64,000 nt of DNA from Allobacillus halotolerans. GTDB lineage: Bacteria > Bacillota > Bacilli > Bacillales > Alkalibacillaceae. The translations under genes were made by a program, and so were the position numbers. The stretch is from assembly GCF_028743495.1 (NCBI RefSeq), contig NZ_CP117968.1; one strand, given 5' to 3'. The notes below the pieces were generated by a model, which was not told the DNA's origin, ran no database searches, and saw only the letters and a program-made list of their open reading frames with translations. How positions within the stretch are numbered: the stretch's first letter is position 1; each line of letters begins with the position of its first letter. Below are positions 25,582 through 33,739 of the stretch, piece by piece.

Positions 25582-26037
25582 TTAATTTTGCTGTTCATGT
25601 TCGACCATGACTTTGTGTAATTGAGCCATGGATTCATGTAAACAATCGAATTCGTCTGTTGTATGGGATAGTAAAATATCTGACAAATAATCTTGGCGTT
25701 TTTGAATCACTTCATTAATAATGTCTCTTCCCTTATCTAATAAATGTATTCGTACAACACGACGATCTTTTGGATCCCTAATTCGAACAATTAATTCATT
25801 TTTCTCCATTCGATCGACTAAGTCCGTTGTTGTGCTGAAAGCCAAATACATTTTTTTGGAGAGTTCACCAATCGTTAAATCACCCAATTCCCTTAACCAT
25901 TGAAGTGCAATAAACTGTGGTGGTGTAATAGGATAGTTATTAAGTATCTCTCTTCCACGTTGTTTAACGATGTGTGATATGTATCGTAAACTTTTTTCCA
26001 TCTCCAAAATTTTTTGAGCGTGCTCTGTCGAATTCAC
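25582..26037 (-). CDS. MarR-family transcriptional regulator (YsmB position)
   Basis: A winged-helix regulator, about 151 aa from the chosen start. The HTH region reads LTIGELSKKMYLAFSTTTDLVDRMEKNELIVRIRD, and the wing shows DPKDRRVVRIHLLDKG, both typical of MarR. The GTG at 26037 is chosen because AGGAGGAG lies 5 nt upstream; the frame stays open to 26100 without a better site. It precedes racE by 26 nt. The ligand is unknown. A palindrome upstream may be its own operator. Confidence 0.88.
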   Translation of the reverse strand: MNSTEHAQKILEMEKSLRYISHIVKQRGREILNNYPITPPQFIALQWLRELGDLTIGELSKKMYLAFSTTTDLVDRMEKNELIVRIRDPKDRRVVRIHLLDKGRDIINEVIQKRQDYLSDILLSHTTDEFDCLHESMAQLHKVMVEHEQQN

Positions 26038-26131
26038 ACAATCTCCTCCTGTCCGACTGCTCCATATACTTATTTTCAGTGTTTTTTCTCCAAAATTCAA
26101 GTCCTAATATATAGAAACAGTTATTTACATG

Positions 26132-26142
26132 ACTAAATTAGT
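26132..26142. promoter_or_regulatory. Palindrome upstream of the marR gene, possible operator
   Basis: ACTAAATTAGT is a perfect odd palindrome, extendable to 15 bp with one mismatch. It is located about 20 bp upstream of a leftward TATATA (26113-26108 region) and near the -35. Autoregulation through such sites is common for MarR proteins, but this one is untested. Confidence 0.3.
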
Positions 26143-26305
26143 TATTCGTTAGCAAGTTAAATAAACATTTTTTATTATTATATGTATATTTTATCGAGAT
26201 GGTTATCGGTTGACTCGTGGTTTACTGAGAGAAACTGAGTCATGAAGGGTATACGATTCAACTGCAAAGCTAGATTCTAACTGATTGTTGAAACGTAGTC
26301 TATTC

Positions 26306-26773
26306 GACCGGACGATTGAACGCGTATGTGCTCCGGGTGATTAGAGTCCTGCTATTTGACCGAATAATCGAACGCGTGCCTGCCTCGGGCGATTAGAGAC
26401 CTCCTATTCGACCGAATAATCGAACGCGTACCCGCTTCGGGCGATTAGAGACCTCCTATTTGACCGAATAATCGAACGCGTGCCTGCTTCGGGCGATTAG
26501 AGACCTCCTATTCGACCGAATAATCGAACGCGTGCCTGCTTCGAGCGATTAGAGTCCTGCTATTTGACCGAATAATCGAACGCGTATGTGCTTCGGGTGA
26601 TTAGAGACCTCCTATTCGACCGAATAATTGAACGCGTGCCTGCTTCGGGCGATTAGAGACCTCCTATTCGACCGAATAATCGAACGCGTGCCTGCTTCGG
26701 GCGATTAGAGACCTCCTATTCGACCGAATAACAGAACGTGCCTGCGCTTCAGTCGATTTGAGGTTTCATTTCG
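26306..26773. repeat. Array C: nine 52-bp tandem units
   Basis: The string GACCGAATAATCGAACGCG recurs with starts at 26306, 26358, 26410, 26462, 26514, 26566, 26618, 26670 and 26722, always exactly 52 bp apart. Each unit contains TAATCG and, about 25 bp later, its reverse complement CGATTA, so sites alternate in orientation along the array. The outer units are more diverged. It lies 44 bp beyond the gerE terminator. The rest of the 26101-26836 gap shows only the marR upstream region. Confidence 0.92.
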
Positions 26774-26817
26774 ATGAATTGCATTACGTGAGCGAACTTA
26801 AGAAAAGAAAAAACAAT

Positions 26818-26838
26818 AAACCGGCAATCTGCCGGTTT
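26818..26838 (-). terminator. Terminator of gerE
   Basis: AAACCGGCA and TGCCGGTTT pair, and leftward ATTGTTTTTTC follows. The stem reaches into the gerE stop codon. Confidence 0.85.
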
Positions 26839-27061
26839 ATAATTTGATCTCTCCGATGCGAATTAATTCGACAACGGCTTGAGATCGCCCCTTAACTTGA
26901 AGTTTTTGAATCGTATTCGAAATATGATTTCTGACTGTTTTTTCAGAAATAAAAAGCTGTTCTGCTATCTCTTTTGTTGTTCGATCTTGGACCAAAAGCT
27001 CAAAAACTTCTCTTTCTCTTTTGGTTAATATATTACTGGCTCGATATTTGTCATTATTCAA
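26837..27061 (-). CDS. gerE: Spore germination/late sporulation regulator GerE
   Basis: GerE is a small LuxR-type DNA-binding protein that acts with sigma-K RNA polymerase on coat genes in the mother cell. Its 74 aa consist almost wholly of the HTH: LTKREREVFELLVQDRTTKE, then IAEQLFISEKTVRNHISNTI and IQKLQVKGRSQAVVELIRIG. No receiver domain is present, as expected for GerE. The thioesterase gene upstream and the racE cluster downstream match the B. subtilis order ysmB-gerE-ysmA. Confidence 0.96.
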   Translation of the reverse strand: MNNDKYRASNILTKREREVFELLVQDRTTKEIAEQLFISEKTVRNHISNTIQKLQVKGRSQAVVELIRIGEIKL

Positions 27062-27187
27062 GCGGCAACCCCTCCTCTGTGCAAGAAGTGAGCTACTTCT
27101 TCATCTGAGGAAATTAACTAGTCACCATACTTTATGAAAAAGGTTGAGTTTCTGTTCGTAATTCTTCTAATCTATGCTTTTGTACAC

Positions 27188-27643
27188 CTAATTAATTTTC
27201 GTTTCTTCAATAACCTTTAATTGCTCTTCAGAAAACGGTGTTGACTTACCGGTTTTTGCATTTATTTGAACGACTCGTCCTCTTCCAGTCAGACAAACAT
27301 CACCATTTTCGTCGGTAGCCATATAATGGATATCCATGGAGCTTCGGCCTAGTTGATGAACCTTGCAATATAACTTAATCGTCTGACCGAAGTACATTTG
27401 CTTTAAATAATCACATTGCAAATCACTGACCACTGGAACATTTTCTATAGGACCAGTTAATTCACCAAATATCTTATTTTCTTCGATGAAAGAGGTTCTT
27501 GCTTCTTCAAAATAAATAAACGTCGATACATTGTTAACGTGTCCAAACATATCCGTTTCAGAAAAACGAACTTTAATAGGAATATAATAAGAAAACTCTT
27601 TCTTCCATTCTTCAAAGTTTGGAATATAGGAAATTTGTTTCAT
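27188..27643 (-). CDS. Acyl-CoA thioesterase, hot-dog fold (YsmA type)
   Basis: This 151-aa single hot-dog-domain protein is of the 4-hydroxybenzoyl-CoA thioesterase group. The motif VRFSETDMFGHVNNVSTFIYFEE contains the Asp and the His/Asn pair usual for this group, and TDENGDVCLTGRGRVV follows. It probably hydrolyses acyl-CoA esters in the cytoplasm; the chain length is unknown. It corresponds in position to ysmA between gerE and sdhB. A FadR-like operator upstream suggests control together with fatty-acid degradation. Confidence 0.85.
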   Translation of the reverse strand: MKQISYIPNFEEWKKEFSYYIPIKVRFSETDMFGHVNNVSTFIYFEEARTSFIEENKIFGELTGPIENVPVVSDLQCDYLKQMYFGQTIKLYCKVHQLGRSSMDIHYMATDENGDVCLTGRGRVVQINAKTGKSTPFSEEQLKVIEETKIN

Positions 27644-27673
27644 TTTTATTGCACCTCTTTTTAAGATTTACCT

Positions 27674-27691
27674 AAAATGAATACTCATTCA
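27674..27691. promoter_or_regulatory. Candidate FadR operator upstream of the thioesterase gene
   Basis: AAAATGAATACTCATTCA matches the Bacillus FadR consensus TGAATGAMTANTCATTCA at 16 of 18 positions, with a perfect right half. It lies 31-48 bp before the start codon, downstream of a leftward TATATT (27710-27705). Confidence 0.5.
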
Positions 27692-27719
27692 GTTTTATTA
27701 AAAAAATATAATGGTTGAA

Positions 27720-27749
27720 AAAGGGCCAACAATTATATTGTCAGCCCTT
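27720..27749 (-). terminator. Terminator of sdhCAB
   Basis: AAGGGCTGACAAT and ATTGTTGGCCCTT pair on the minus strand and are followed by TTTC, just after sdhB. Confidence 0.85.
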
Positions 27750-27758
27750 CATTCACCA

Positions 27759-28526
27759 TTAGTTGTGGTAGTCACTTCCGAAGAAGCTCTTGAAAGAATG
27801 AATCGTAGCTTCACGGTTTACAGCTGCAATTGAAGTTGTCAAAGGAATTCCTTTTGGACAAACTTTTACGCAGTTTTGTGAGTTTCCACAATCTTGAAGT
27901 CCACCTTCTGTTAACAACGCATCCATACGCTCTGCTTTATGCATTTCGCCTGTTGGATGAGCGTTGAATAAACGAACTTGGGACAATGGAGCAGGTCCAA
28001 TGAAATCATTGCGATCATTCACATTTGGACAAGCCTCTAAGCAAACACCACAAGTCATACATTTTGATAATTCATATGCCCACTGACGCTTACTTTCAGC
28101 CATTCGTGGCCCAGGTCCTAAATCATATGTGCCATCGATCGGTACCCATGCTTTCACCTTTTTCAAAGAGTCAAACATACGGCTACGGTCGACTGCTAAG
28201 TCACGAACAACAGGGAATGTCGTCATCGGTTCCAATTTGATCGGTTGCTCCAATTGATCGACAAGAGCTGTACAAGATTGCTGCGGTGTTCCGTTAATGA
28301 CCATTGAACAAGCACCACAAACCTCTTCTAAACAACCCATTTCCCAAAATACAGGTGTTGTTTTTTCACCTTTTGCGTTCACAGGGTTTCTTCTGATTTC
28401 CATTAATGCAGAAATCACGTTCATATTTTCACGATATGGAATTTCGAATTCCTCATCATACGGCTTACCATCTGGATCATCTTGACGTGTAATGATAAAT
28501 TTTATCATTTTGTTATCTTCCGCCAT
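27759..28526 (-). CDS. sdhB: Succinate dehydrogenase iron-sulfur subunit
   Basis: SdhB carries electrons from SdhA-bound FAD to the membrane quinone site through three iron-sulfur clusters. The 255-aa protein has the plant-type ferredoxin cysteines (GCLEEVCGACSMVING with a later SC) for 2Fe-2S. The C-terminal CMTCGVCLEACPN and DCGNSQNCVKVCPKGIP hold the 4Fe-4S and 3Fe-4S ligands. GAGGGGG precedes the ATG. It is the last gene of sdhCAB and is followed by a terminator. Confidence 0.97.
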   Translation of the reverse strand: MAEDNKMIKFIITRQDDPDGKPYDEEFEIPYRENMNVISALMEIRRNPVNAKGEKTTPVFWEMGCLEEVCGACSMVINGTPQQSCTALVDQLEQPIKLEPMTTFPVVRDLAVDRSRMFDSLKKVKAWVPIDGTYDLGPGPRMAESKRQWAYELSKCMTCGVCLEACPNVNDRNDFIGPAPLSQVRLFNAHPTGEMHKAERMDALLTEGGLQDCGNSQNCVKVCPKGIPLTTSIAAVNREATIHSFKSFFGSDYHN

Positions 28527-28566
28527 TTTGAATTACCCCCTCTTCCATTTTGTAGTCCGTTCAACC

Positions 28567-30318
28567 TTACGTTGCAGAGTAGTCACGCTTACGTGGCTTA
28601 ATATATGAAACATCTACTTCTTCATAAGAAAATTCTGGGGCATTTGTTTCTGGATTATAAGTAGCTTTAGTCGTTTTCAACCATTCTTCGTCATTACGAT
28701 CAGGGAATTCTGGTTTATAATGAGCTCCACGACTTTCGTTACGGTTATACGCTCCAATAGTGATTACACGTGCTAATTGTAACATATGATCCAACTGACG
28801 AATAAACATTGCTGTTTGGTTGCTCCAACGGCTCGTATCATTAATGTTAATGTTTTTGGCACGCTCCATCAACTCTTGAATCTTCTCATCCGTTTTAAGT
28901 AGTTTGTCATTCTCACGAACAACGGTAACATTTGCCGTCATCCACTCACCAAGTTCACGGTGAATATCATACGCATTTTCTGTACCCGTTGTCATATTCA
29001 TGATCTCTTCAAAGTAATCTTGCTCTTCTTTCAACTTCTCATCAAACAACTGAGTGCTCTGCTCTGCTGCCAAGGAATCCAAACCATTGATGTAATCAAC
29101 AGCATTTGGTCCAGCAACCATACCTCCATAGATACAAGAAAGTAAGGAGTTTGCACCTAGACGGTTTGCACCGTGAATTGTAAAGTCACATTCACCAGCT
29201 GCAAAAACACCAGGGATATTCGTCATTTGATCATCGTTGACCCATAGTCCGCCCATTGAATAGTGAACAGCAGGGAAAATTTTCATTGGTACCTTACGAG
29301 GATCTTCACCAACGAATTTTTCATAAATTTCAATGATTCCACCTAATTTAACATCTAGCTCTTTCGGATCTTTATGTGATAAATCAAGGTAAACCATGTT
29401 TTCGCCATTGATACCAAGCTTTTGGTTCACGCACACGTCAAAAATTTCACGTGTCGCAATATCACGTGGAACCAAGTTACCATAGGCTGGGTATTTCTCT
29501 TCTAGGAAATACCATGGTTTTCCGTCTTTATATGTCCATACACGACCACCTTCACCACGAGCTGATTCACTCATTAAGCGAAGCTTGTCATCTCCTGGAA
29601 TAGCTGTAGGGTGAATTTGGATAAACTCACCGTTCGCATAGTGTGCACCATGTAAGTATAAGCTAGTTGCGGCTGAACCTGTGTTAATGACAGAGTTTGT
29701 GGATTTACCAAAGATAATTCCAGGTCCACCTGTTGCCATAATGGTTGCATCCGCTTTGAAAACTTTTATTTCGTGGGACTGTATATTTTGAGCGACAATT
29801 CCTCTTGAAACACCATTCTCATCAATAACAGGTGATAAGAAGTCCCATCCTTCATATTTTGTCACGAGTCCGTTGACTTCGTGACGACGAACTTGTTCGT
29901 CTAATGCGTACATTAATTGTTGACCTGTCGTTGCTCCGGCATAAGCTGTACGGTGGTGTTGTGTTCCTCCGAAACGACGGAAATCCAACAAACCTTCTGG
30001 CGTACGGTTAAACATAACACCCATGCGGTCCATCATATGTATGATGCTTGGTGCTGCGTCACACATATCTTTAACCGGTTTTTGGTTTGCCAAGAAGTCC
30101 CCACCATAAACTGTATCATCAAAGTGAATAGCAGGAGAATCCCCTTCACCTTTCGTATCTACTGCACCGTTGATACCGCCTTGCGCACAAACAGAGTGGG
30201 AGCGTTTTACTGGAACAAGCGAGATCAAATCGACATGAACGCCTGCTTCAGCAGCTTTAATTGTAGCCATCAAGCCAGCTAAACCACCGCCAACAATAAC
30301 GATATTTTTATTACTCAT
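28567..30318 (-). CDS. sdhA: Succinate dehydrogenase flavoprotein subunit
   Basis: SdhA oxidises succinate to fumarate with covalently bound FAD, linking the TCA cycle to the respiratory chain. The 583-aa protein begins with the FAD-binding GGGLAGLMATIKAAEAG. The flavinylation His should lie in KRSHSVCAQGGING. Substrate-site residues are in HPTAIPGD and in SARGEGGRVW. The C-terminal tail shows NRNESRGAHYKPEFPDRND. It lies between sdhC and sdhB and is certainly co-transcribed with them. Confidence 0.98.
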   Translation of the reverse strand: MSNKNIVIVGGGLAGLMATIKAAEAGVHVDLISLVPVKRSHSVCAQGGINGAVDTKGEGDSPAIHFDDTVYGGDFLANQKPVKDMCDAAPSIIHMMDRMGVMFNRTPEGLLDFRRFGGTQHHRTAYAGATTGQQLMYALDEQVRRHEVNGLVTKYEGWDFLSPVIDENGVSRGIVAQNIQSHEIKVFKADATIMATGGPGIIFGKSTNSVINTGSAATSLYLHGAHYANGEFIQIHPTAIPGDDKLRLMSESARGEGGRVWTYKDGKPWYFLEEKYPAYGNLVPRDIATREIFDVCVNQKLGINGENMVYLDLSHKDPKELDVKLGGIIEIYEKFVGEDPRKVPMKIFPAVHYSMGGLWVNDDQMTNIPGVFAAGECDFTIHGANRLGANSLLSCIYGGMVAGPNAVDYINGLDSLAAEQSTQLFDEKLKEEQDYFEEIMNMTTGTENAYDIHRELGEWMTANVTVVRENDKLLKTDEKIQELMERAKNININDTSRWSNQTAMFIRQLDHMLQLARVITIGAYNRNESRGAHYKPEFPDRNDEEWLKTTKATYNPETNAPEFSYEEVDVSYIKPRKRDYSAT

Positions 30319-30359
30319 TGTATTTGTTTCACTCCCTTATTATTGAACAGTTTCACGTG

Positions 30360-30980
30360 TTATGAAGCAAATGCGATTAATGACGCAATTCCCATATAAC
30401 CAAAAACGACAAATACGACAAGAACGACGTATGTCATAATCTTTTGGGATCTTGGTGTAATGATCAGTCCCCAAGTAACGAAGAAAGACCATAGTCCATT
30501 CGCAAAGTGGAATACTGCGGAAAGAACACCAATCACATAGAACCAGAACATGAACGGTGATGAAAGAATGCTTGCCATCATATCAAAGTTCACTTCTGTT
30601 CCATAAATTGCGTTTGCCAAACGTGTTTCCCAAACGTGCCATCCGATAAAAATAAGTGTAATGATTCCTGTAAGACGTTGTAGCATGAACATCCAATTTC
30701 GGAACCATCCATACCTTCCTAGATTCATCTCAGATACCAAAGCGATATACACCCCATAAATTCCGTGGAAAAGAATCGGGATATAAATCAACCCAAATTC
30801 CAAGACGATCCGAAGTGGCAAATTTTCCATAAAACCAGCAGCTGTATTAAAGGCTTCTTCACTATACGTGGAAAAGTGGTTGACTACCAAGTGCTGCATC
30901 AAAAATAAGCCAATTGGAATGACACCTAGCAATGAATGCAATCTACGCAAATTATATTCGCGTTTTTCCTGATCCGCCAT
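30360..30980 (-). CDS. sdhC: Succinate dehydrogenase cytochrome b558 subunit
   Basis: SdhC anchors the complex in the membrane and carries two hemes and the menaquinone site. The 206-aa protein has five membrane segments, as in the Bacillus b558 type, and conserved His residues in LMQHLVVNHFS, LFHGIYG, IGWHVWE and AVFHFANG that should ligate heme. GAGGGGGG precedes the ATG. It is the first gene of sdhCAB. Heme made by the nearby hem genes is its cofactor, but no direct genetic link is implied. Confidence 0.96.
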   Translation of the reverse strand: MADQEKREYNLRRLHSLLGVIPIGLFLMQHLVVNHFSTYSEEAFNTAAGFMENLPLRIVLEFGLIYIPILFHGIYGVYIALVSEMNLGRYGWFRNWMFMLQRLTGIITLIFIGWHVWETRLANAIYGTEVNFDMMASILSSPFMFWFYVIGVLSAVFHFANGLWSFFVTWGLIITPRSQKIMTYVVLVVFVVFGYMGIASLIAFAS

Positions 30981-31093
30981 GTGTTACCCCCCTCATCTGA
31001 TGAAAAATTGTTTTGAAAGAGTTTTCATACGACTCCCTATTAAAGTTACATGACAAGTTCAATTGTACTTCTAGGATGAAAAAGCGTCAAGAA

Positions 31094-31127
31094 AACTTGT
31101 CATAATTTTGACATGCTCCGACAAGTT
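31094..31127 (-). terminator. Probable terminator of uvrC
   Basis: AACTTGTC and GACAAGTT pair across an 18-nt loop, and TTTTCTT follows leftward. It overlaps the uvrC stop codon. The loop is long, so strength is uncertain. Confidence 0.5.
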
Positions 31128-32937
31128 AATTGTTCTCTTCTTCCAATTCCAATTCCATATTCTCTTGCTGAATATAATAATGACGGATATTTTCAGCAAT
31201 ATGGTCGGGGATTCCAAGTTTTGTGAATGCTTCTTTTTCAGCTTGTTTAATTTTTTCAATGGAACCAAAGTGTTGTAACAACATCCGTTTTCTTTTTGGT
31301 CCAACTCCTTCAATTTCGTCTAAGCTAGACTGAGTCGCTGATTTTCCTCGCAAATTACGGTGAAACGTAATCGCAAAACGGTGAACTTCATCTTGAATCC
31401 GTTGAATCAAATAAAACGGTTGCTCATTTCGTTTGAGGGGTACCGGTTCAGGCGGATTGCCATAAAGCAATTCACTCGTTTTATGTTTCTCATTTTTAGC
31501 GATCCCACATAAAGGAATGCTCAAGCCCAACTCATCTTCGAGGACGTCTAATGCTGCTGACATCTGACCTTTACCGCCGTCCACTAAAATTAGATCCGGA
31601 AGCGGCAATTTATCTTTAAGTACTCGTGTATACCTTCTCCGAATGACTTCACGCATTGTCTCATAGTCGTCTGGTTTTTCGACCGTTTTCACTTTGTATT
31701 TACGATAATCACTTTTTTTCGGTCGTCCATCTATGAACGTAACCATCGCAGATACAGGGTCTGTCCCTTGAATATTGGAGTTGTCGAATGCCTCAATCCT
31801 ATGAGGAGTTTCAATATTCAAGTATTCACCTAGTTCTTCGACAGCTTTAATCGTTCGGTTTTCATCTTGTTCGATTAAAGAAAATTTCTCTTGTAATGCA
31901 ATTTGTGCGTTTTCCATCGCCAAGTCAGCTAGCTTTTTCTTTTGCCCTCTAAATGGCGTCTTTGCTCGAACATCTAAATATTCACCAATCAAGTCGGCAT
32001 CTGTACCGATTGGAAGATAAATTTCTTTCGGTTTAATATGATTTGAATGTGAGTAAAAACGTGCGATATAGCTTGTAAATGCTTCATCTGGATCCGTATA
32101 AAACGGAAACAATGAAACATCACGTTCGATTAACTTTCCTTGACGAATGAAGAATACTTGAATGCACATCCAACCTTTATCATATGCATAACCAAAAACA
32201 TCTCTTTCCGTTAAATCCCCCAATTGCATCGTCTGTTTTTCCATGACAGATTCAATATGGTCAATTAAATCACGATATTCTTTCGCTTTTTCAAAATCTA
32301 GGTTTTCGGAAAAGGTATGCATTTTATCTTTCAGTTCTTGCTTAATTTCTTTATGGCCACCATTTAAGAAGGTCGTTATTTTTTGTACAATTTCTTGGTT
32401 TGTTTCCTGGCTGACCGGAAATTCACAAGGTCCTAAACATTGGTTGATGTGATAATACAAGCAAACCTTCTTCGGCATTACATTACACTTACGGAGTGGA
32501 TAAAGCCGATCTAGAAGTTTTTTGGTCTCTCTTGCTGCATAAACGTTCGTGTAGGGACCAAAATACTTACCTTTATCCTTCTTCACTTTTCTCGTAACGA
32601 TTAATCGAGGGTGTTGTTCATTTGTAATTTTTAAAAATGGATACGACTTATCATCTTTTAGCATGACGTTATACTTCGGGTCATACTTTTTTACTAAGTT
32701 CATCTCTAGAATCAAAGCTTCCATTTCAGAAGATGTAACGATATATTCAAAGTCGACGATTTCATTTACAAGCCGCTGGGTCTTCAAATCATGTGCTCCG
32801 GTAAAATACGAGCGCACACGATTTTTAAGTAGTTTGGATTTCCCTACGTAAATGACTTCATCTTTATTGTTTTTCATTAAGTAGCAGCCCGGCTTATCTG
32901 GAAGGACGGCTAACTTTTCTTGAATATTTTTATGCAT
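31126..32937 (-). CDS. uvrC: Excinuclease ABC subunit C
   Basis: UvrC makes both incisions around a lesion in nucleotide excision repair. The 603-aa protein has the N-terminal GIY-YIG nuclease (GCYLMKNNKDEVIYVGKS, about 17-34), a central UVR motif (KIKMHTFSENLDFEKAKEYRDLI-type, about 205), and the C-terminal RNase H-like nuclease (AFDNSNIQGTDPVSAMVTF and LVDGGKGQ). A HhH end (DEIEGVGPKRKRMLLQHFGS) closes the protein. In B. subtilis yslB and lysC separate sdhC from uvrC; neither is here. No LexA box was found upstream. Confidence 0.97.
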   Translation of the reverse strand: MHKNIQEKLAVLPDKPGCYLMKNNKDEVIYVGKSKLLKNRVRSYFTGAHDLKTQRLVNEIVDFEYIVTSSEMEALILEMNLVKKYDPKYNVMLKDDKSYPFLKITNEQHPRLIVTRKVKKDKGKYFGPYTNVYAARETKKLLDRLYPLRKCNVMPKKVCLYYHINQCLGPCEFPVSQETNQEIVQKITTFLNGGHKEIKQELKDKMHTFSENLDFEKAKEYRDLIDHIESVMEKQTMQLGDLTERDVFGYAYDKGWMCIQVFFIRQGKLIERDVSLFPFYTDPDEAFTSYIARFYSHSNHIKPKEIYLPIGTDADLIGEYLDVRAKTPFRGQKKKLADLAMENAQIALQEKFSLIEQDENRTIKAVEELGEYLNIETPHRIEAFDNSNIQGTDPVSAMVTFIDGRPKKSDYRKYKVKTVEKPDDYETMREVIRRRYTRVLKDKLPLPDLILVDGGKGQMSAALDVLEDELGLSIPLCGIAKNEKHKTSELLYGNPPEPVPLKRNEQPFYLIQRIQDEVHRFAITFHRNLRGKSATQSSLDEIEGVGPKRKRMLLQHFGSIEKIKQAEKEAFTKLGIPDHIAENIRHYYIQQENMELELEEENN

Positions 32938-32987
32938 ATATGTACACCTCGATCAGTTTCTTTGTTCCTAGAGGAAGCATGTTAAAA

Positions 32988-33020
32988 AAGGCAAGAGCTA
33001 ACTCAATGAGTCAGCCCTTA
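32988..33020 (-). terminator. Terminator of trxA
   Basis: On the minus strand AAGGGCTGACTC pairs imperfectly with GAGTTAGCTCTT across ATT, and GCCTTTTTTAAC follows. Confidence 0.75.
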
Positions 33021-33029
33021 CCCTATGAT

Positions 33030-33344
33030 TTATGCATTTTTTGTAACGAATTCTTTTAAAGCATCTTTTGGTTGGTAACCATGTGCTTGGTCTACTTGCT
33101 CACCATTTTTAAATAGGATCAATGTTGGAATACTCATGACTCCAAATTTTTGAGCTGTTTCTTGGTTTTCATCCACATCAAGTTTGACGATTTTGACGTC
33201 GTCTCCCATTTCAGAATCCAATTCTTCCAATACAGGAGCGATCATTTTACATGGACCACACCAAGTAGCCCAAAAGTCAACAAGCACAGTACCTTCAGAT
33301 ACTTCTTCGTTAAATGTTTGATCAGTTGCATTTACGATAGCCAT
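33030..33344 (-). CDS. trxA: Thioredoxin
   Basis: This cytoplasmic disulfide reductase of 104 aa has the active site WCGPC at residues 28-32 and the cis-Pro loop MSIPTLILFKNG. It is the main housekeeping TrxA by position next to uvrC and etfA, as in B. subtilis. GAGGAGG-type sequence precedes the ATG. It is a single-gene unit with its own terminator. Confidence 0.97.
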   Translation of the reverse strand: MAIVNATDQTFNEEVSEGTVLVDFWATWCGPCKMIAPVLEELDSEMGDDVKIVKLDVDENQETAQKFGVMSIPTLILFKNGEQVDQAHGYQPKDALKEFVTKNA

Positions 33345-33512
33345 TTTCTATTCCTCCTCACATTTCAAATTCAAACTAAGTATATCATGGTGTTATTCAT
33401 TACTTCCAATACTTTGTTTATAAGTCGTCAATGCGCATGGATACACGGTTCATGTGATTGTTAATATTGAGAATGAGTAAATGAAATCAAGTTATTAGAG
33501 TAGCCTGAGCAA

Positions 33513-33659
33513 TCGAGCGGTTGGAACACTTTGTCGGGCGGTTGGACCCTTTTGTCGGGTGGCTGGAACTCTTTGTCGGGCGGTTGGACCCTTTTGTCGA
33601 GCGGCTCGAACACTTTGTCGGGTGGTTGGAACTCTTTGTCGGACGGCTGGAGTGTACGT
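33513..33659. repeat. Array D: seven 21-bp units
   Basis: The string TCGNGCGGYTGGA recurs at 33513, 33534, 33555, 33576, 33597, 33618 and 33639, each 21 bp apart, with TTTG before most units. About four bases per unit vary freely, and two unit variants alternate. It lies 28 bp beyond the etfA terminator. It shares its consensus and orientation with array E. Open frames in several registers (FVGRLDP-like on plus, QPPDK-like on minus) are by-products. Confidence 0.92.
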
Positions 33660-33686
33660 TGCGACAAAGAATCGTTTTATCCATCA

Positions 33687-33725
33687 AAAAACCGACTATA
33701 TTCCCAATAGGAAATAGCCGGTTTT
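33687..33725 (-). terminator. Terminator of the lcfA-fadR-fadB-etfB-etfA operon
   Basis: AAACCGGCTATTTCC pairs with GGAATATAGTCGGTTT (one bulge) and is followed by TTTTGATGG leftward. Confidence 0.85.
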
Positions 33726-33739
33726 GACTTTATTTGATA

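Noticed and set aside
33461..33727. Open frames on both strands of array D (QPPDK, SRPTK and FVGRLD repeats)
   Set aside because: Three frames are open at once, unit differences are replacements in each, and no start signal is present.
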